From Acidobacteriota bacterium (lineage in GTDB: Bacteria > Acidobacteriota > Thermoanaerobaculia > Gp7-AA8), in assembly GCA_019244185.1 (NCBI GenBank), contig JAFATB010000011.1:1-64000 (forward strand): a stretch of DNA of 64,000 bases, given 5' to 3'. Below the pieces are notes generated by a model, which saw nothing but the letters and a program-made list of their open reading frames with translations, ran no database searches and was not told the origin of the DNA. A program made the position numbers and the translations under genes. The stretch's first letter is position 1. Each line of letters opens with the position of its first letter. Below, one piece after another: positions 25,869-34,440 of the stretch.

Positions 25869-26883
25869 AACGGTGGTCATCGGCCTCAATTGGGTGGGGG
25901 ACAACATCCTCGCCCTCCCGACGTACAAGGCGCTGCAGCATCGCTTCCGCAGCGAAGGCGGCATCGCCGTGGCGGCGCCGCGCAACGTCGCGCCGCTGCT
26001 GCACGCGTCCGGCGCGTTCAAGAAAGTCATCGCCCTCGACCGCTCGATGAGCAAGCGCGTCAGCGCGCTGCGCGACGGCAACTTCCGCCGCGCCGTCATC
26101 CTCCCGAACTCCTTTCGCGCGGCCATGACCGCGTACGCCGCCGGCATCAAGGAACGCTGGGGCTATCCGACCGACTGCCGCGGCCTCCTGCTTACGCACC
26201 GCGTCTCCGCGCCCGCGTCGCGCGGCCATCAGCTCGATGACTACACGCCGCTCCTCGCCGCGCTCAACGCGCCGCGCGTCGTCGACGACATCCCGACCAT
26301 CAAACTTCCCGCGCTCGTGCGCGAGCACGGACGCACGCGCCTGCTCAACATCGGCCTGCATCTCGATCGTCCGATCTTCGGCGTGCACGCGGGCGGCTTG
26401 TACGGCCGCGCGAAACACTGGGGCGATGCGAACTACATCGAGATCATCAAGCGGCTGCGCGTCGAAGGCTTCGACGTCGTGCTGCTCACCAGTCCCGGCG
26501 AACGCGAACAAGCGGAGAAGATCGCCACCACGTGCAACGGCGTGCCGATGGTCGGCCACGACGGCGACGTCCTCGAGCTCGCGAGCGCGATGACGCATTG
26601 CGCGGCGATCATCACCAACGACAGCGGACCGCTGCACGTCGCCGCCGCGCTGGCCGTGCCGTCCGTCTCGATCTTCGGCCCCACCGATCCCGGCCGCACC
26701 GTGATTCCGGGCGCGTCGCGCGTCATCCGCTCCGAGCATCGCTGCCAGCCTTGCTATCAGCGCGAATGTCCCCTCGGCCATCACAAGTGCATGAACGACG
26801 TCTCGGTCGACGAGGTCTTCGCCGCGGCGGTCGGCCTCTTCAGCGCCGTCGAAGCGCCGGTCGAGGAAGTGCGCGGCCTATAA
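25858..26883 (+). CDS. waaF: ADP-heptose:LPS heptosyltransferase (WaaF-like, GT9)
   Basis: Adds heptose to the LPS inner core. 341 aa from the ATG at 25858 (MACETVVIGLNWVGDNI); the frame is open 39 nt further up but that extension is poor. Visible: the N-terminal 'GLNWVGDNILALP', 'GVHAGGLYGRAKHWG', the ADP-heptose pocket 'TNDSGPLHVAAALAVPSVSIFG', and the Cys-rich 'CQPCYQRECPLGHHKCM' seen in many WaaF proteins. It overlaps the LpxK::LpxL fusion by 11 nt. WaaF versus WaaC cannot be settled by eye; the Cys loop favours WaaF. Confidence 0.9.
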   Translation: MACETVVIGLNWVGDNILALPTYKALQHRFRSEGGIAVAAPRNVAPLLHASGAFKKVIALDRSMSKRVSALRDGNFRRAVILPNSFRAAMTAYAAGIKERWGYPTDCRGLLLTHRVSAPASRGHQLDDYTPLLAALNAPRVVDDIPTIKLPALVREHGRTRLLNIGLHLDRPIFGVHAGGLYGRAKHWGDANYIEIIKRLRVEGFDVVLLTSPGEREQAEKIATTCNGVPMVGHDGDVLELASAMTHCAAIITNDSGPLHVAAALAVPSVSIFGPTDPGRTVIPGASRVIRSEHRCQPCYQRECPLGHHKCMNDVSVDEVFAAAVGLFSAVEAPVEEVRGL

Positions 26884-26892
26884 TCGACGCGG

Positions 26893-27270
26893 ATGGGCCG
26901 CGCGCGCACGACGGACGACGAGAAGCTCTACAAGATCGGCGAGGTCTGCAAGCTCGCCGACGTCCAGCCGTACGTCCTTCGCTATTGGGAGACGGAGTTC
27001 CCGCAGCTCGCACCGAACAAGAGCGGCGGCGGCCAGCGTCTCTACACGCGCCGCGAGATCGACACGATCCTGCGCATCAAGGAGCTGCTCTACAAAGAGG
27101 GCTTCACGATCGCCGGCGCGAAGAAGAAGCTCGAACAGGAAGTGAGCGAGCCGCCCGTCGCACCGGCCGCCGTTGTATCGCCGAGTGCCGCGGCCGCGAG
27201 CGCACACGCGCCCGATCTCAGCAAGGTGAAGCAGGAGCTGCGCGCGCTCCTCGAGCTGCTCAGCGACTGA
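26893..27270 (+). CDS. MerR-family transcriptional regulator
   Basis: 125-aa DNA-binding protein. The winged helix-turn-helix spans about residues 11-80: '[22 protein letters not shown]' (helix-turn-helix), '[16 protein letters not shown]' (wing), '[19 protein letters not shown]'. This matches the LPS-linked MerR type that often follows heptosyltransferase or ihfA genes, rather than metal-sensing MerR; no Cys pair is seen. An Ala/Pro-rich linker and a short coiled coil ([15 protein letters not shown]) end the protein. It follows the heptosyltransferase by 9 nt and overlaps the convergent msrC by 11 nt. Confidence 0.9.
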   Translation: MGRARTTDDEKLYKIGEVCKLADVQPYVLRYWETEFPQLAPNKSGGGQRLYTRREIDTILRIKELLYKEGFTIAGAKKKLEQEVSEPPVAPAAVVSPSAAAASAHAPDLSKVKQELRALLELLSD

Positions 27271-27727
27271 AGAGCGCGACGATGCGTTCGAGCTCGCGGC
27301 GGTCTTCGTCGTCGAACGCGTCGAGTCGATCGCTGTCGACGTCGAGCACCGCGATGAGGGCACCGTCGCGATCGAACACCGGCACCACGATCTCGGACTT
27401 TGAATTCGGATCGCACGCGATGTGGCCGGGGAACTGATTCACGTCCGGCACAATGACCGTCTCGCGGCGCGCGGCCGCGGTGCCGCAGACGCCGCGTCCG
27501 AACTCGATCTGCAGGCAGCCGACGGTGCCGATGTACGGCCCGACGACGAGACGTCCGTCGAGCACGCGATAGAAGCCGGTCCAGAAGAAGTGGGGAAACG
27601 CGTTGGCGAGGACCGAGCTGATCGTCGCCATCAGGGCAATGGTGTCGAGGCTTGCGCCTCCTTCATCGTTCCAGATGGCGACGATCGCGTCGTAGCACTC
27701 TGCGTAAGTTGAAGACTTTGACGTCAA
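27260..27727 (-). CDS. msrC: Free methionine-(R)-sulfoxide reductase (GAF domain)
   Basis: Reduces free L-methionine-(R)-sulfoxide. 155 aa, a single GAF domain. All three redox cysteines of fRMsr are seen: '[16 protein letters not shown]' and '[16 protein letters not shown]'. No ATG lies at the right distance. A TTG at 27727 yields the standard length and overlaps the stop of the upstream 33-aa peptide as TTGA, so it is taken as the start with translational coupling. The upstream open stretch is not fRMsr-like. Last gene of a minus-strand run that includes glgA and MEMO. Confidence 0.88.
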   Translation of the reverse strand: MTSKSSTYAECYDAIVAIWNDEGGASLDTIALMATISSVLANAFPHFFWTGFYRVLDGRLVVGPYIGTVGCLQIEFGRGVCGTAAARRETVIVPDVNQFPGHIACDPNSKSEIVVPVFDRDGALIAVLDVDSDRLDAFDDEDRRELERIVALFSR

Positions 27728-27825
27728 CGTTTTCTGGTCCGAACGGGAACAGGCGCGGGTTTGCGTCCGCCTCCGGCCGCGATCAGGAGGAGAGTGCCGG
27801 CCACAGTCACGAGCAATCCAATCAT
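27724..27825 (-). CDS. 33-aa single-span membrane peptide coupled to msrC
   Basis: Short gene between glgA and msrC. It has an ATG at 27825, a perfect AGGAGG 5 nt upstream (27831-27836), and a TGA that overlaps the msrC TTG start (TTGA). The product begins with one hydrophobic helix (MIGLLVTVAGTLLLIAA), then Gly-Gly-Gly-Arg-Lys and a basic, Pro-rich tail ([11 protein letters not shown]), so it should sit in the inner membrane with a positive end. The strong RBS and coupling argue that it is translated. It may only feed ribosomes to msrC, or it may act as a membrane micropeptide. Confidence 0.65.
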   Translation of the reverse strand: MIGLLVTVAGTLLLIAAGGGRKPAPVPVRTRKR

Positions 27826-27880
27826 GCCGTCCTCCTGCGCGCCTCATTCTGCATCGGAGGTGCCACGCGCGGCGAACGCC

Positions 27881-29347
27881 TCACGACTGCAGCGCGCGAC
27901 GATAGACGGCGTCGTACGTCGCGGCCGATCGCTCCCACGAGAAGTCGCACGCCATCCCGTTTGCCTGCAGCGTTTTCCAGACGGAGCCATCTTTGAAATT
28001 GAGCATCGCCACCCACGTGGCGAGATAGAGGTCGAATGGATGCGCGGCGACGAAGCCGAAGCCGTTCGCGACCTCGCCGTTGGTGCCATCAAAAGGAATC
28101 ACGGTGTCCGCGAGTCCGCCCGTCAGCCGCACGACCGGCAGCGTGCCGTAGCGCAGCGCGTACATCTGATTGAGACCGCACGGCTCGTACATCGACGGCA
28201 TGAGCAGCATGTCGGCGCCGCCGTAGATGCGATGCGCCAGAGCGTTGTCGAAGCCGATCCAGACGCGGCAGTCGTCGGGATGCTCCGACGCGATCTGCAC
28301 GAGCGCGTTCTCGAGCTCCGGCTCGCCGCTGCCGAGAATCGCCAGGCGCGCGCCGGCGTGCAGCAGACGGCGCATCACGGGGATCAGCAGCTGAAAGCCT
28401 TTCTGATCGACGAGGCGCGAGACCGCGCCGACGATCGGCCGCTTCGCGGAGAAACGAAAGCCCGCTTCCTTCGACAGCGCGCGTTTCGCTTTCGTCTTGT
28501 CGCGGAGCGAGTCCGCGTCGTAATGCGCGGGGAGCAGCGGATCGGTGGCGGGATTCCACTCGTCGACGTCGATGCCGTTGAGGATGCCGTTCACCTTGTG
28601 CGACACCGCGCGCAGCACGCCGTCGAGTCCCGCGCCATGCTCGCGCGTCTGGATCTCGCGCGCGTAATTCGGCGAGACGGTCGTGACCTCGTCCGCGAAG
28701 AGAATGGCGCCCTTCATCGGATTCAGCTGCCCGAAATGTTCGAGCGCGTCGGGCGCCCAGTAGCGGCTGTGCAAACCGGTGAGCTCGAACGCATCTGCGC
28801 CGGCCGCGCCCTGATAGTGCAGGTTGTGAATCGTGTACACCGAGCGCGTGCGCGCGAACTGCGGGCTGCCGCGCAAACCGGAGTCGAGATACAGCGGCAG
28901 CAGCGCCGTGTGCCAGTCGTGGCAGTGCAGGATGTCGGGCGCGACGTCGAGCAGCTCGCACGCGCGGATCACCGCGCGGCAGAAGAACGTGTAGCGCAGC
29001 AGAAAGTCGTCGTTGCCGTCCGGCGCGCGCGCGTAGATCTGCTCGCGCTCGAAGAAGTAGTCGTTCGCGACGAGGATCAGCGGCACGTCGCTGCCCGGCA
29101 GCGTCGCGCGCAGGAACGTCGCCTCCGCGATCCAGTTCGCCCAGCTGATGACGACCGTCGGCAGCAGCTGATGCGGCACGATGCCGTTCCTGTCGAACCA
29201 CTGCCGCGCCTGACGGTAGTACGGCATGAACACGGCGACCTCGTGTCCCATCTTCCGCAGCACTTTCGGGAGCGACCCGCACACGTCGCCCAGGCCGCCG
29301 GTCTTGGCGATCGGAGAAACCTCGGACGTTGCGAAGACGACGCGCAT
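27881..29347 (-). CDS. glgA: Glycogen synthase (ADP-glucose)
   Basis: GT5 starch/glycogen synthase elongating alpha-1,4-glucan from ADP-glucose. 488 aa from the ATG at 29347. The ADP-glucose loop 'KTGGLGDVCGSLPK' near residue 15, 'HCHDWHTALLPLYL', 'GILNGIDVDEWNP', 'VSRLVDQKGFQLL' and the C-terminal 'MPSMYEPCGLNQMYALRYG' are all intact. The start overlaps the stop of the MEMO gene by one base. No glgB, glgC or glgP lies nearby, so glycogen genes are scattered. Upstream open frame is non-coding in character. Confidence 0.95.
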   Translation of the reverse strand: MRVVFATSEVSPIAKTGGLGDVCGSLPKVLRKMGHEVAVFMPYYRQARQWFDRNGIVPHQLLPTVVISWANWIAEATFLRATLPGSDVPLILVANDYFFEREQIYARAPDGNDDFLLRYTFFCRAVIRACELLDVAPDILHCHDWHTALLPLYLDSGLRGSPQFARTRSVYTIHNLHYQGAAGADAFELTGLHSRYWAPDALEHFGQLNPMKGAILFADEVTTVSPNYAREIQTREHGAGLDGVLRAVSHKVNGILNGIDVDEWNPATDPLLPAHYDADSLRDKTKAKRALSKEAGFRFSAKRPIVGAVSRLVDQKGFQLLIPVMRRLLHAGARLAILGSGEPELENALVQIASEHPDDCRVWIGFDNALAHRIYGGADMLLMPSMYEPCGLNQMYALRYGTLPVVRLTGGLADTVIPFDGTNGEVANGFGFVAAHPFDLYLATWVAMLNFKDGSVWKTLQANGMACDFSWERSAATYDAVYRRALQS

Positions 29348-30165
29348 CAGCGGATCAGCACCGAGGCATAGCCGACGACGTGCCCGTAGTCGCCGTTCAC
29401 GTCGCCCGAGGTCGCGTGCATGAGGAGCTGCGACTCGGAGGCACCGAGCGCGTTCGCGGCGACGAGCATCGCCGTCGTGGGGATGAAGCCGCACATCGAG
29501 ACGTCGTATTCGTCGACGACGCGCCACAGCTCACGCGGATTGCGCGCGAGCACCTCGTCCAGCGCGAGCTGGTCTTTGCGCAGCGTGGTCTGCTGGTCTT
29601 CGTAGTGATTGAGATCGGAGCTGGCGAGGATGCCGACCGGCTCGTTCGCTTCGCGGATCACGTCCGCGACCGCGCGACCGACGTCTTCCGCGATGTCGTA
29701 GCGATGCGCGCCGAGACAGACCGGCACGAACGTGAACGCGTCGCCGAGCAGGTACTGCAGAAACGGCAGCTGCACCTCGAGCGAGTGTTCACGCGCGTGC
29801 GCTCTTGCATCCTCGGCGAGGAACGCCGACTTCGCGCGCAGCGCATCGGCGAGCGGCGCGTCGATCGCGGCTTCGCCGAGGGGCGTGCGCCACGCGCCGG
29901 CGCTGTTGATGGCCGCGAAGTGGCCGGCGCCGGTGTGATTCGGGCAGAGGATGATGAAGCGGCGCGGGAGTTCCGCGGCGTCGTAAAACGCGGCGGCGAC
30001 GCGGCCGCTGTACATCAGCCCCGCGTGTGGCACGACCGCGCCGATGAAGCGCTGTTTCGCCGCCGCGGGCGGGTTCGCGCGGAAGCACGCGTCCACCTGC
30101 GCCCGCAGCCGCGGCGGCGTTCCCTCGTAGAACGAGCCGGCGACTGCGGGCGGGCGAATGGTCAT
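29347..30165 (-). CDS. amrB: MEMO1-family protein (AmmeMemoRadiSam system protein B)
   Basis: 272 aa, MEMO fold related to class III extradiol dioxygenases. The three conserved ligand positions are visible: 'VVPHAGLMYSGRVAA' (His), 'AREHSLEVQLPFL' (His) and 'YDVSMCGFIPTTAML' (Cys); 'SSDLNHY' is also present. Bacterial MEMO usually accompanies an AMMECR1 protein and a radical-SAM enzyme (AmmeMemoRadiSam); neither is in this window, and glgA follows instead. It is 10 nt downstream of the M14 peptidase. Biochemical role not settled even in the family. Confidence 0.92.
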   Translation of the reverse strand: MTIRPPAVAGSFYEGTPPRLRAQVDACFRANPPAAAKQRFIGAVVPHAGLMYSGRVAAAFYDAAELPRRFIILCPNHTGAGHFAAINSAGAWRTPLGEAAIDAPLADALRAKSAFLAEDARAHAREHSLEVQLPFLQYLLGDAFTFVPVCLGAHRYDIAEDVGRAVADVIREANEPVGILASSDLNHYEDQQTTLRKDQLALDEVLARNPRELWRVVDEYDVSMCGFIPTTAMLVAANALGASESQLLMHATSGDVNGDYGHVVGYASVLIR

Positions 30166-30175
30166 CGCCGTAACG

Positions 30176-32719
30176 TTATCTCGGGTAACTCGGCGAATAC
30201 AAAATCGCGTTGAGGAACACCGGCAGCGTGCCGCGCCAGAAGAGGCGGAAGTGCGGATCGTCGGCGAACGTGATCACCTGGCCGCGGCCGTACGGCTCGC
30301 TGACGACGTAGACCGACCCCTTCAGCCGGTCGATCGACTCCGGCCACGCGACGCCGGACACGAGCGGGTCCTTCGCGTCGATGGTCAAGATGTTGTCGAC
30401 TTTGTGCGAGACCGGCAGGAACGCGTTCGTGCCTTCGACCAGCACGGCGGGCGAGCGCGGCACGCCGAACGTGAGATACGAACGGTCGTTCATCGTCGTG
30501 CGGAACGCGGCGCCGGGAACGCGGTAGTCGTTGTAGCGTTCGTCCGTCGCCGGCGCGTCGTCTTTCTTCTTCGGCGGCTCCCACTCTTTCAGCTTCGAGA
30601 TCTCGACGTCTTTCTCACGCAGAAAGTCGCTGCCGTTCTTCACGGCGATGATCGTGCCCCCGTCGCTGACCCACTGCTTCAGTTTGTCGATGCCGCGCTT
30701 GCCGAGGCGGTCGCTGTACCCGCCGTCGGGGAAGACCAGCACCTCGTAGTCGTGGAGGTCGATCGACCGCAGGTTCTCGGCGGAGAGATTCGTGTGCGGG
30801 ATCGGCGTGTCGATGTCGAGGGTGTGCCACAGCATGCCGTACGACGTCGAGTCGCTGCCGGGGCCGCCGATGAGACCGATCTTCGGATCGCGGACGTAGC
30901 GGATCTTCTGTGAGCCGAACGCGGTGCCACCGGTCCAGCCGGATTCGAGCGAGATGATGGAGACGCCGGTGTCGTGCGCGAGCTGCGCGAGCGTCTTGTC
31001 GACATCCGCACCGTTGTTGCCTTTCAGCACGACCAGCGAGCCACGCGCGAACGTGCGGTCGCCGGTGGTGATGTCGCTGTCGATGATGCTGAAGCGCACG
31101 CCCTTCGCGAGCATCTGCCCCGCGAAGCGATAGAGCTGCGGGTCCATGCCGTCGACGACGTAGCCGTACGCCGCCGGCCGGAACGCCGGAGGTGCGTCGA
31201 ACTGGAACGGCTTCGTTCCGGCAGTCAGCGGCCCCGGAACGACGTACGCCTCGACGTTCATCGCCAGCGGCAGCGACCAGGTGGTGAGGTCGTAGAACTC
31301 GTCCGGCTCGTCCGCTTCGGCGCGCGCGCGCTGCGATTCGACGAATCCCTTGCTGAACGCGGGCGTGCGCTCGAGCAGCGTGTTCGCGAGACCACCCAGG
31401 CGTTGGCGCGTGGAAACGACGGCGGTGCCGGCGGGGAACGTGTGCGACTCGCTCGCATCGCGATCGACACGCGAGGCCTTCAGCGTGACCGGAGCGGTGA
31501 GCATCTCCACGCGGACGTCCTGCTTCTGCAGCAGGCCGACGAGCGTGTTGAAGTTCGGCGAGCCGGGAAGGATGAGGAACGTGCTCTTTCCCGCGTCGAT
31601 CTGCGCGCGCGCGGCTTCGGCGGTGTAGCGCAGCAGCGCCTCGCGATTCGCGGCGGCGGTACGGACGGTGGTCATGCCGGTCGTGTAGTGGCGCAGGGCG
31701 CGGTCGCCGAGCGTGAGCGTCGTGCCGTCGTCGCGCTTGATGGCGATGCCGGCGCGGCTGTGGCCGGCCATCTCGTACGTCATGCCGATCGCGCCGTGCA
31801 GCGCGGGCCACGAGTCGCCGTAGCCGGGATAGAAGAGGTCGAAGTCTTCGGCAACGAAGAACGGCCAGCCGCGCTTCGAGAACTCGGCGGCGTTGGCCTT
31901 GCCGAACGTCTCCAGCCACTGCTCGACGTCTTTCGGTAGGTTCGTATTGATCGGCTTCGCGTCGGGCGGGAAAAAGTACGACGACTCGTAGCCCATCTCG
32001 TGGAAGTCGACGAACACCTGCGGGTTCCACTCGCGATACGCGGCGACGCGCGCCTGCGTTTCGCGCTGCGACAGCCACGCCCAGTCGCGGTTCATGTCGA
32101 TGAGGTAGTGGTTGTAGCGGCCGCCCGGCCACGGCTCGAAGTGCTCGAACGCGTCGGGATTCGTGTTCGCCTCTTCGCCGCGCGTGCGCGTGAACCACTG
32201 GATATAGCGCTCGCGTCCGTCGGGATTGAGCAGCGGATCGATGACGACGACGAGGTTGTCGAGGAGCTGCGCGGAGTCGGCATCGCGCAGCAGCGACGAC
32301 GCGACCAGCATCGCCGCTTCCGCCGACGACGACTCGTTGCCGTGCACGCCGAAGCCGAGCCACACGATGGCGGGCGTCGACTTCGCAACGTCCGCTGCAT
32401 GCGCGGCGTCGAGCTCACCCGACGCGAGCTGCGCGACGTTGCGTTTGATGGTGTCGAGCTGCGCGCGGTTCTTCTCGGACGTGATCGTCGCGAGCACGAG
32501 CGGGCGATGCTCGTACGTCTCGCCGATCTGCTTCACCGTGATGAGCGGCGAGCGGCGTGCAAGCTCGTTGAAGTAGTCGAGAATGCGGCTGTGCGGCGTG
32601 AACCGCGCGCCGATCGGATATCCGAGGAACTCCTCGGGGGTGGGGACGGCGCTCTGGGCGAAGGCGAGCGAGGCGAAGAGCGCGAGAACAACGAACCACG
32701 AGGCACTACGTCGGATCAT
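30176..32719 (-). CDS. Secreted M14-family zinc carboxypeptidase-like protein
   Basis: 847 aa with a signal peptide (FVVLALFASLAFAQ). Residues ~35-350 form the carboxypeptidase A-like domain: Zn ligands in 'GFGVHGNESSSAEAA' (His, Glu) and 'VDFHEMGYESS' (His); 'MNRDWAWLSQRETQA' is typical, and the catalytic Glu is likely in 'MTYEMAGHS'. The C-terminal ~450 residues include a ThuA/GATase-like fold (VLVFPDGGYSDRLGKRG, 'QWVSDGGTIIAVKNG'). This long two-part form is common in Acidobacteriota and Bacteroidota and is presumably periplasmic or secreted. It leads the minus-strand run M14-MEMO-glgA-peptide-msrC. Confidence 0.92.
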   Translation of the reverse strand: MIRRSASWFVVLALFASLAFAQSAVPTPEEFLGYPIGARFTPHSRILDYFNELARRSPLITVKQIGETYEHRPLVLATITSEKNRAQLDTIKRNVAQLASGELDAAHAADVAKSTPAIVWLGFGVHGNESSSAEAAMLVASSLLRDADSAQLLDNLVVVIDPLLNPDGRERYIQWFTRTRGEEANTNPDAFEHFEPWPGGRYNHYLIDMNRDWAWLSQRETQARVAAYREWNPQVFVDFHEMGYESSYFFPPDAKPINTNLPKDVEQWLETFGKANAAEFSKRGWPFFVAEDFDLFYPGYGDSWPALHGAIGMTYEMAGHSRAGIAIKRDDGTTLTLGDRALRHYTTGMTTVRTAAANREALLRYTAEAARAQIDAGKSTFLILPGSPNFNTLVGLLQKQDVRVEMLTAPVTLKASRVDRDASESHTFPAGTAVVSTRQRLGGLANTLLERTPAFSKGFVESQRARAEADEPDEFYDLTTWSLPLAMNVEAYVVPGPLTAGTKPFQFDAPPAFRPAAYGYVVDGMDPQLYRFAGQMLAKGVRFSIIDSDITTGDRTFARGSLVVLKGNNGADVDKTLAQLAHDTGVSIISLESGWTGGTAFGSQKIRYVRDPKIGLIGGPGSDSTSYGMLWHTLDIDTPIPHTNLSAENLRSIDLHDYEVLVFPDGGYSDRLGKRGIDKLKQWVSDGGTIIAVKNGSDFLREKDVEISKLKEWEPPKKKDDAPATDERYNDYRVPGAAFRTTMNDRSYLTFGVPRSPAVLVEGTNAFLPVSHKVDNILTIDAKDPLVSGVAWPESIDRLKGSVYVVSEPYGRGQVITFADDPHFRLFWRGTLPVFLNAILYSPSYPR

Positions 32720-32760
32720 GCGGTTACCCCTCGGGCAGCGGATTGTAAAAGGAGTTGCGA

Positions 32761-33018
32761 TTGCTGTTGCAGGCTTTGTCGGTCTTCGGAGCCGTGTTGG
32801 TTCTCACCGCGTTCGCGGCGCATCAGACGCATCGCATGCGCTCGGGAACGATCGTGTATCAGAGTCTCAACTGCGCCGGCGGATTGTTCCTCACCATCGT
32901 GGCCGTCGTCGAGAAACAGTACGGCTTCATTCTGATGGAAGGCTCGTGGGCGCTGCTGAGCGCGTGGGGATTGTTCAAGGTGCTGACCGATCCCGCGACG
33001 TGGCGCGGTCCGGAATGA
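32761..33018 (+). CDS. Small inner-membrane protein (CBU_0592-like)
   Basis: About 85 aa with three hydrophobic segments: LLLQALSVFGAVLVLTAFAA, GTIVYQSLNCAGGLFLTIVAVV and GFILMEGSWALLSAWGLFKVL. Pattern and length resemble the CBU_0592-type small membrane protein family; function unknown. Start choice: GGAG at 32751-32754 directly abuts a TTG at 32755, too close for initiation, whereas the TTG at 32761 has a 6-nt spacer and is preferred. It diverges from the M14 gene and converges on the sigma-54 activator (9-bp gap). Confidence 0.75.
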   Translation: MLLQALSVFGAVLVLTAFAAHQTHRMRSGTIVYQSLNCAGGLFLTIVAVVEKQYGFILMEGSWALLSAWGLFKVLTDPATWRGPE

Positions 33019-33027
33019 CGCGCGGCG

Positions 33028-34440
33028 CTACGACTCGACGGCGGCGACTTCGTCTTCGGCGACCGCGTTCGACTTCGCGTGAATGCCGAGGCGCTTCATC
33101 ATCTCGTTCAGGGTCGAAGGCTTCACCTGCAGCAGCTCGGCCGCGCGCTTCTGCACGCCGTTCGCGAGCTCGAGCGACTGCAGGATCATCGTGCGCTCGT
33201 AGTTCGAGACCGCGTCCTTGAGCGAGATCCCTTCTTGCGGCACGACCATCGCCGGCGAGTCGGTACGCGTCGGATAGCGGAGGTAATCGGGGAGCAGCTC
33301 GGGCGTGATGCGGTCGCCGGTGCAGAGCACGACCGCGCGCTCGATCGTGTTCTCGAGCTCGCGCACGTTGCCCGGCCACGGGTGATCCATCATCACGCGC
33401 ATCGCGTCCGCGGTCACGTCGCGCACGATGCGGCGGTTCTCTTCCGAATACTTCTGCAGGAAGTGCTGCACGAGCAGCGGAATGTCTTCGCGGCGGCGAC
33501 GCAGCGGCGGCAGCGTGATGGTGATGACGTTGAGCCGATAGAAGAGATCTTCGCGGAAGGTGCGGTCCGCCATCAGCTTCTGCAGGTCGGCGTTGGTCGC
33601 GGCGATGATGCGCACGTCGACCTTCAGCGTGTCGACGGAGCCGAGGCGCATGAACTCTTTTTCCTGGATCACGCGCAGCAGCTTGGCCTGCGTCTCGAGA
33701 TTGATGTTGCCGATCTCGTCGAGGAAGATCGAACCGCCGTCGGCGACTTCGAAGAGGCCGCGCTTCGTGGCGATCGCGCCGGTGAACGCGCCCTTCATGT
33801 GCCCGAAGAGCGACGACTCGAGGAGCTCCGGCGGCAGCGAGCCGGAGTTGACGGTGACGAACGCGTTGCGCGCGCGCGGGCTGGCGTGGTGGATCGCTTT
33901 CGCGACGAGCTCCTTGCCGGTGCCCGACTCGCCCTGAATGAGGATGTTCGAGCGCGACGGCGCGGCCTGGCGGATGAGATCGAAGATCTTCCGCATCGCC
34001 TCGCTCTTGCCGATGATGTTCGCGTACGAGAACTTCTCGGAGAGCTCGGCTTTGAGCCGCTCGTTCTCGTGCGAGAGCCGCCGCTGCTCGAGCGCCTTGT
34101 TGACCGTGAGGATGACTTCCTCGTTCTTGAACGGCTTGGGGATGTAGTGAAACGCGCCCTGCTTCATCGCCTCGATCGCGCCGTCGATCGACGAGAACGC
34201 CGTGATGACGATGACCGGCAGCGTGGGATTGGCGATGCGGATGGCGCGCAGCGTGTCGATGCCGCTGATGCCCGGCAGCATGACGTCGAGGATGACCAGA
34301 TCGATCTCCTCGGAGCTGTCGAGATAGTTCAGCGCCTCTTCGCCCGTCGTCGCGGAGAGCACGTCGAAACCCTCGCGCCGGAGTACGGCGTCGAGCACGT
34401 CCCGCAGGACTTCTTCGTCATCGACGATCAGAATGCGCAT
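33028..34440 (-). CDS. Sigma-54-dependent response regulator (NtrC family)
   Basis: 470 aa in three parts. The receiver is residues 1-~120, with phospho-acceptor Asp in 'LVILDVMLPG' and Lys in 'YIPKPF'. The AAA+ domain is ~145-380: Walker A 'GESGTGKE', the sigma-54 contact loop 'GAFTGA' fully conserved, Walker B 'GGSIFLDEIG', arginine finger region 'FREDLFYRLNV'. A Fis-type helix-turn-helix ends it ('KRAAELLQVKPSTLNEMMKRLG'). It activates transcription at -24/-12 promoters when phosphorylated. The start directly abuts the stop of the upstream histidine-kinase gene, its cognate partner. A candidate -24/-12 promoter lies upstream of the divergent MEDS gene. Confidence 0.95.
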   Translation of the reverse strand: MRILIVDDEEVLRDVLDAVLRREGFDVLSATTGEEALNYLDSSEEIDLVILDVMLPGISGIDTLRAIRIANPTLPVIVITAFSSIDGAIEAMKQGAFHYIPKPFKNEEVILTVNKALEQRRLSHENERLKAELSEKFSYANIIGKSEAMRKIFDLIRQAAPSRSNILIQGESGTGKELVAKAIHHASPRARNAFVTVNSGSLPPELLESSLFGHMKGAFTGAIATKRGLFEVADGGSIFLDEIGNINLETQAKLLRVIQEKEFMRLGSVDTLKVDVRIIAATNADLQKLMADRTFREDLFYRLNVITITLPPLRRRREDIPLLVQHFLQKYSEENRRIVRDVTADAMRVMMDHPWPGNVRELENTIERAVVLCTGDRITPELLPDYLRYPTRTDSPAMVVPQEGISLKDAVSNYERTMILQSLELANGVQKRAAELLQVKPSTLNEMMKRLGIHAKSNAVAEDEVAAVES

